From the NCBI GenBank assembly GCA_947034885.2, contig OX344751.2:4588001-4652000 (forward strand): a stretch of 64,000 nucleotides of DNA, in the 5' to 3' direction. Below the pieces are notes generated by a model. That model saw only the letters and a program-made list of their open reading frames with translations. It was not told the DNA's origin and did no database searches. Source of the stretch: Thuidium tamariscinum. Its lineage: Eukaryota; Streptophyta; Bryopsida; Hypnales; Thuidiaceae. The number at the start of each line of letters is the position of its first letter. The first letter of the stretch is position 1. Positions 60,650 through 64,000 of the stretch are shown in pieces. The position numbers and the translations under genes were made by a program.

Positions 60650-60947
60650 GACGCTGGAATGGGTGCATGAAGTCCCGGCAGCCATGAAGCAGAACCCTTG
60701 CAACGATTGTTGGCTCGCGTTTTGCCTGCAAATCCATGGAGCGAGGCGCAAAGGAATTATGTGGGATCTGCCCTTTGCTCGAGTAGGATGCATCATAGTG
60801 CTCCTGTTGTTGGGGAGATGAGAGTCTCAACTATTTGCAAGGGTTTAGAGAAATTAAGGAGCGTTGATGATGTGATGCCCCTTGGTCATTTCGACTCTAC
60901 AAGGAGTATGCAGCATCCATTGCAACATGTGCGAAGATTAGTAGCAG
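60650..60947. other. Short intergenic stretch, overlapping ORFs of unknown value
   Basis: Several frames stay open here on the plus strand, and composition is gene-like (for example the frame from 60698). No domain is recognised; possibly a gene fragment. Confidence 0.3.
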
Positions 60948-61145
60948 GACGAAGACCTCCGGAAGCAGCAGGTGGAGAGGCGAAGATTCTGTGATTTGAA
61001 GGAGGTTGCAGTTGCGCTCCTAGAGAGGGCGATGGGATTGCTCCAAGCAGAAGTGAAAGTGGAGAATGGGCCACGAGTCGAGAAGATGCGGAGCTGGGTT
61101 GTGGTACGGGCAATGTTGGAGTCTCATAACTTGAAAAGAAATTAA
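60948..61145 (+). CDS. Possible coding fragment of unknown family (65 codons)
   Basis: This open frame follows a TAGCAG that could serve as a splice acceptor (ending at 60947) and stops at TAA 61143-61145. The product is charged and helix-like (it contains DLKEVAVALLERAMGLL and ends LESHNLKRN). There is no start codon at the beginning, so it would be an internal or last exon, or a remnant of a gene. I cannot name a family. It directly precedes the tandem array. Confidence 0.22.
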   Translation, partial: DEDLRKQQVERRRFCDLKEVAVALLERAMGLLQAEVKVENGPRVEKMRSWVVVRAMLESHNLKRN

Positions 61146-61165
61146 GGATTCAAAATCCGAGACTT

Positions 61166-62290
61166 GAATGTGTGAACGAAGGCGTCAGCATCACGGGATT
61201 TCCAAAAGGAGTTGCAGCATGAATGTTGGGGCAGTTCGTGTACTCATTGTAGGGTTCATGTTTCACCCCCACCTTCTTGAAGTTGGGTTATTGATTGCAC
61301 GATCTGCCAACTGTGATTAGGTCAAAAGCATGAAACCGAAGGCTTCGAAAACTGAGATATCGATATGAAACTTTGGACGAGGACAGTATCACGGAAGCTG
61401 CGAAAGGAGTTGTAGCATGAATGTTGTGGACCCGGAGCGAGCATGTGTTCATTTTCATTTCAGGGTTTTTGCTTCACCTTCCACCCTTTTGCAGTGGGGT
61501 ATTGATTGAATGATCTACCGATTGTGATTAGGCCAAAAACGTGAAACAAAAGGGTTTGAAAATTGAATGTGTACAAGGACTGCATCACGAAAGCTACAAA
61601 GGAATTGCAGCGTGAATGTTTTGGCAGTGTATGTGATCATTATAGGGTTTTTTGCTTCACCTCCCACCATCTTCAAGCAAGGTATTCGCAGCATGATCGA
61701 CCGACTTTGATTAGGCAAACAGAGTGAAGCAGAAGGAATCAAAAGCTGAGACATGAAAATGTGGATGAGAACAGCATCATGGAAGCTGCCAAAGCAGTTG
61801 CAGCATGAATGTTATGGACACGGAGCGAGCATGTGTTCAATTTAGGGCAAGGTATTGGTGGCATGAACTTCCAAATATGATTAGGCAAAAAGAGTGAAGC
61901 AGAAGGCTTCGAAAACTAAGAAATGAAATTGTGGACGAGGACAATATCACAAAAGTCGCAATGGAGTTGCAGCGTGAATGTTGTGGCAGAGTAAGTGCTC
62001 AATTTTCGGAGGTGGGTGCTTCACCTCCCACCAACCTGAAGCAAGGTGTTGATGGAATGATCTACCGACTTTGATTTGGCACAAAGAGTGAAGCGTAAAG
62101 ATTTGAATTTTGGGATATGAAATGAGGACGATCGAGGGCAGCAATGCAATAGCTGTCGAAGGAATTGTAGCGTGAATGTTGTGGATCCGGAGTGCACTCA
62201 ATTTGGGGTTTCTGCCTCACCGCCATCTTGAAGCAAGCTATTGCCTGAATGATCTACTGGCTGAGATTAGATCAGTGGATGGTTTGTCGT
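61166..62290. repeat. Tandem array, six diverged units of about 195 bp
   Basis: The block GCRTGAATGTT recurs near 61219, 61417, 61612, 61805, 61974 and 62172, giving spacings of 198, 195, 193, 169 and 198 bp. Each unit runs in the same order: ACGAGGACARYATCACGRAAG, GGAGTTGCAGCRTGAATGTT, a CTTCACCTCCCACC block, GAAGCAAGGTATTG, GATCTACCGACTTTGATTAGG, GTGAAGCAGAAGG and ATGAAATTGTGG. The fourth spacing is short because that unit lacks the CTTCACC block. No frame stays open across units, so it is non-coding. Confidence 0.85.
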
Positions 62291-63936
62291 CGAAGGTGTG
62301 GAGACGAAGGCAACAGACGCCACGAATACCATTTGCTTGTTCATCATGTAGCTTGTGGCGATGCCCAAGGTAGACATGCCTATTACCACCCTGATTTGCA
62401 TTCGGGCTTTGTTGGGGCCAATTCCAAGAGGGGCACATCTTTTTCAGAAGTGTGCGTGTTTCATGAATCAAACCCAAATGAAATTATAACTTTTTTGATT
62501 AAAACTTTAATTTATGTGAATTTTTGAAGTGGTCAGTCTTCAATTATATAACCACTTCTAGACTAGGGTCATAAATAACTCATAAACATCCTATAACCAC
62601 CTAATCAACAAGTAGATATTTTCTATTTGAGATGTGGTACATTATCTAAACTTGTCATAAAATCCATGATTTTGGCATGGAATGAAGGAAATTGGGGGGG
62701 ATTTTAGGTGGAAATGGGGCCGAAAGAGTGATGGAAATGGGTTGGTCTAGTTGGTGTAATTAGGTTGCAAATGAAAATGGATTGGTCGACTTTAACTTTG
62801 TTTTGTTTTATCATCACCATTGTTCAAAATTTCACACATGAAAATTTCACCAAACCCTCTCTATTGACACTCTATAATTGCATATTCCTTGTATACTCTG
62901 AAGATCTATTGTATGCACAACTTGAAGGCAATGTCATTAGAGAGGGTTGAGTGTGTATTTGAAGAAATTTGCTCCTCTCAAGGGTGATTGCAAGAATGAC
63001 TTGTCCTATTTGTTGTCCCCTAGGCTTTGGACAGGTGGTTTTTTGCTCATAACTTTTTCATTGTGTCTTTGTTTGCCATGAAATTTGGAACAGAGGTACA
63101 CACTAAAGTTCTTGACATTTGGTAATTTTTTGAAATTTTTAAAAATTAGTTTACTATTTTTAAATTGACCCCAATTGGATGTCTACCTTGGCCATTTTGA
63201 GGGGTTTTAGTACTATTTCCAACCTTAAATTTCAAATTTGAAGGTGAAAATTGGGATACAAGGACTTCTACTATAGTTACACAAGCTTGTGAAGAGATTT
63301 TCTAAAAATAGTAAAGTATTCACCTTCCACATGCGCTCAAAGTGCACTACCAAGGTACACTTGTAGAGAACACAAAATAATTTCTTTGAAGATGGAAATT
63401 GTCAAGAAGATGAAACTTTAAGTTAGAAAAAATGGATTTTTTTTTTGAATTTTTGAATTCTTTTACTATTTAAAAAATATAGAATTTCAAACTACCTATT
63501 TTCTTGTATTTTTCATCACTCTTTGAGAGAGCATAACTTTTAGAGATAAATTTTTCTAAGTTAGAACTTTCATCCACATACTATTTAGAGTTTTCTTAAG
63601 AGTATCCATACTTTATTTCATTAAAAAAAATTATTCCAAAAGTCACAGTACTACAATACTCATGCCATTCTGAGACAAAATCGTGAAGTCATTCTTGCAA
63701 TCACCCTCAAGTATTTCTGATAACTTAGCTATTGGTTTGATAAAGTATTTTCAACACTCTTCAAGAGTACTTTGGAGCAAAGCTTTCTCTTAAAGAAATA
63801 TTCAACTTATAGAAGTAGAATAATTTAGATCTTATACCCATAATAGTTTGAAGGGGTGGTTTCACTAATTGTGCCATGTTGCATTTTTCATGGCTACTAA
63901 TTTGATGGAGTGTTTTGAAAGCTTTTCTACGATACT
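62291..63936. other. Intergenic stretch, nothing recognised
   Basis: Composition falls to AT-rich after about 62.45 kb. Short ORFs only. No repeat match was found elsewhere in the window. Confidence 0.4.
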
Positions 63937-64000
63937 TTAACCCCTCACCGCCGGAAGTCCAACTATTTTTAAAAATTGCTTACTTTTCAAAGCTACATAA
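63937..64000. mobile_element. Left end of a piggyBac-like element, cut by the window edge
   Basis: TTAACCCCTCACCGCCGG at 63937-63954 fits the 18-bp end pattern of the elements at 340 and 35028. Only 64 bp lie in the window, so size and content are unknown. Confidence 0.6.

Noticed and set aside
61166-62290. CRISPR array
   Set aside because: Repeat units are about 195 bp with no short constant repeat and unique spacers, and the genome is eukaryotic.
1-64000. tRNA, rRNA or snRNA genes
   Set aside because: I looked for clover-leaf box A/B patterns and conserved rRNA stretches and found none that I could support by eye.

Overview
This window looks like nuclear DNA from a land plant. The genes carry many short GT-AG introns, and five families are recognisable: a P-class pentatricopeptide protein, a STRUBBELIG-family LRR receptor kinase, a plant NADH kinase, a PM-ANT1-type nucleotide carrier and ribosomal protein eS19. 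Gene structure, AT-rich intergenic DNA packed with short inverted-repeat elements, and a piggyBac transposon (not usually listed among flowering-plant transposons) make a bryophyte, lycophyte or other non-flowering plant my best guess. The species cannot be fixed from the sequence.

Layout: 340-5406 is a roughly 5 kb piggyBac-type DNA transposon with TTAA ends. It holds a transposase region with all three catalytic aspartates but two in-frame TAG codons. 6611-10553 (+) is a seven-exon PPR gene. 13.8-14.2 kb holds two long related hairpins. 15311-23042 (+) is a 16-exon STRUBBELIG-like receptor kinase with atypical catalytic motifs. 25232-28581 (+) is a six-exon NADH kinase. 28.6-49.6 kb has no host gene that I can recognise. 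It is a graveyard of MITEs: non-autonomous piggyBac-like elements, TA-flanked elements, GGGGTNAANTGACCCCC elements, a CACTA-like hairpin, a foldback-like element and a LINE tail, several of them nested. 50909-52729 (+) is a two-exon PM-ANT1-like carrier. 58938-60179 (-) is a four-exon RPS19 gene with a telo-box upstream. 61.17-62.3 kb is a six-unit tandem array with units of about 195 bp. The window ends inside the left terminus of another piggyBac-like element at 63937.

The host genes are unrelated housekeeping or signalling genes and do not form a system. The most interesting content is the piggyBac family. One large element at 340-5406 and at least four smaller relatives share an 18-bp terminal pattern close to TTAACCCCTNANNGCCGG. 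The large element also carries extra upstream reading frames: an unidentified 153-residue ORF, a Tudor/Agenet-like stretch and an acidic Ser/Asp-rich segment. Exon boundaries were built by hand from splice consensus, reading phase and family conservation. Repeat boundaries come from matching the inverted ends by eye.
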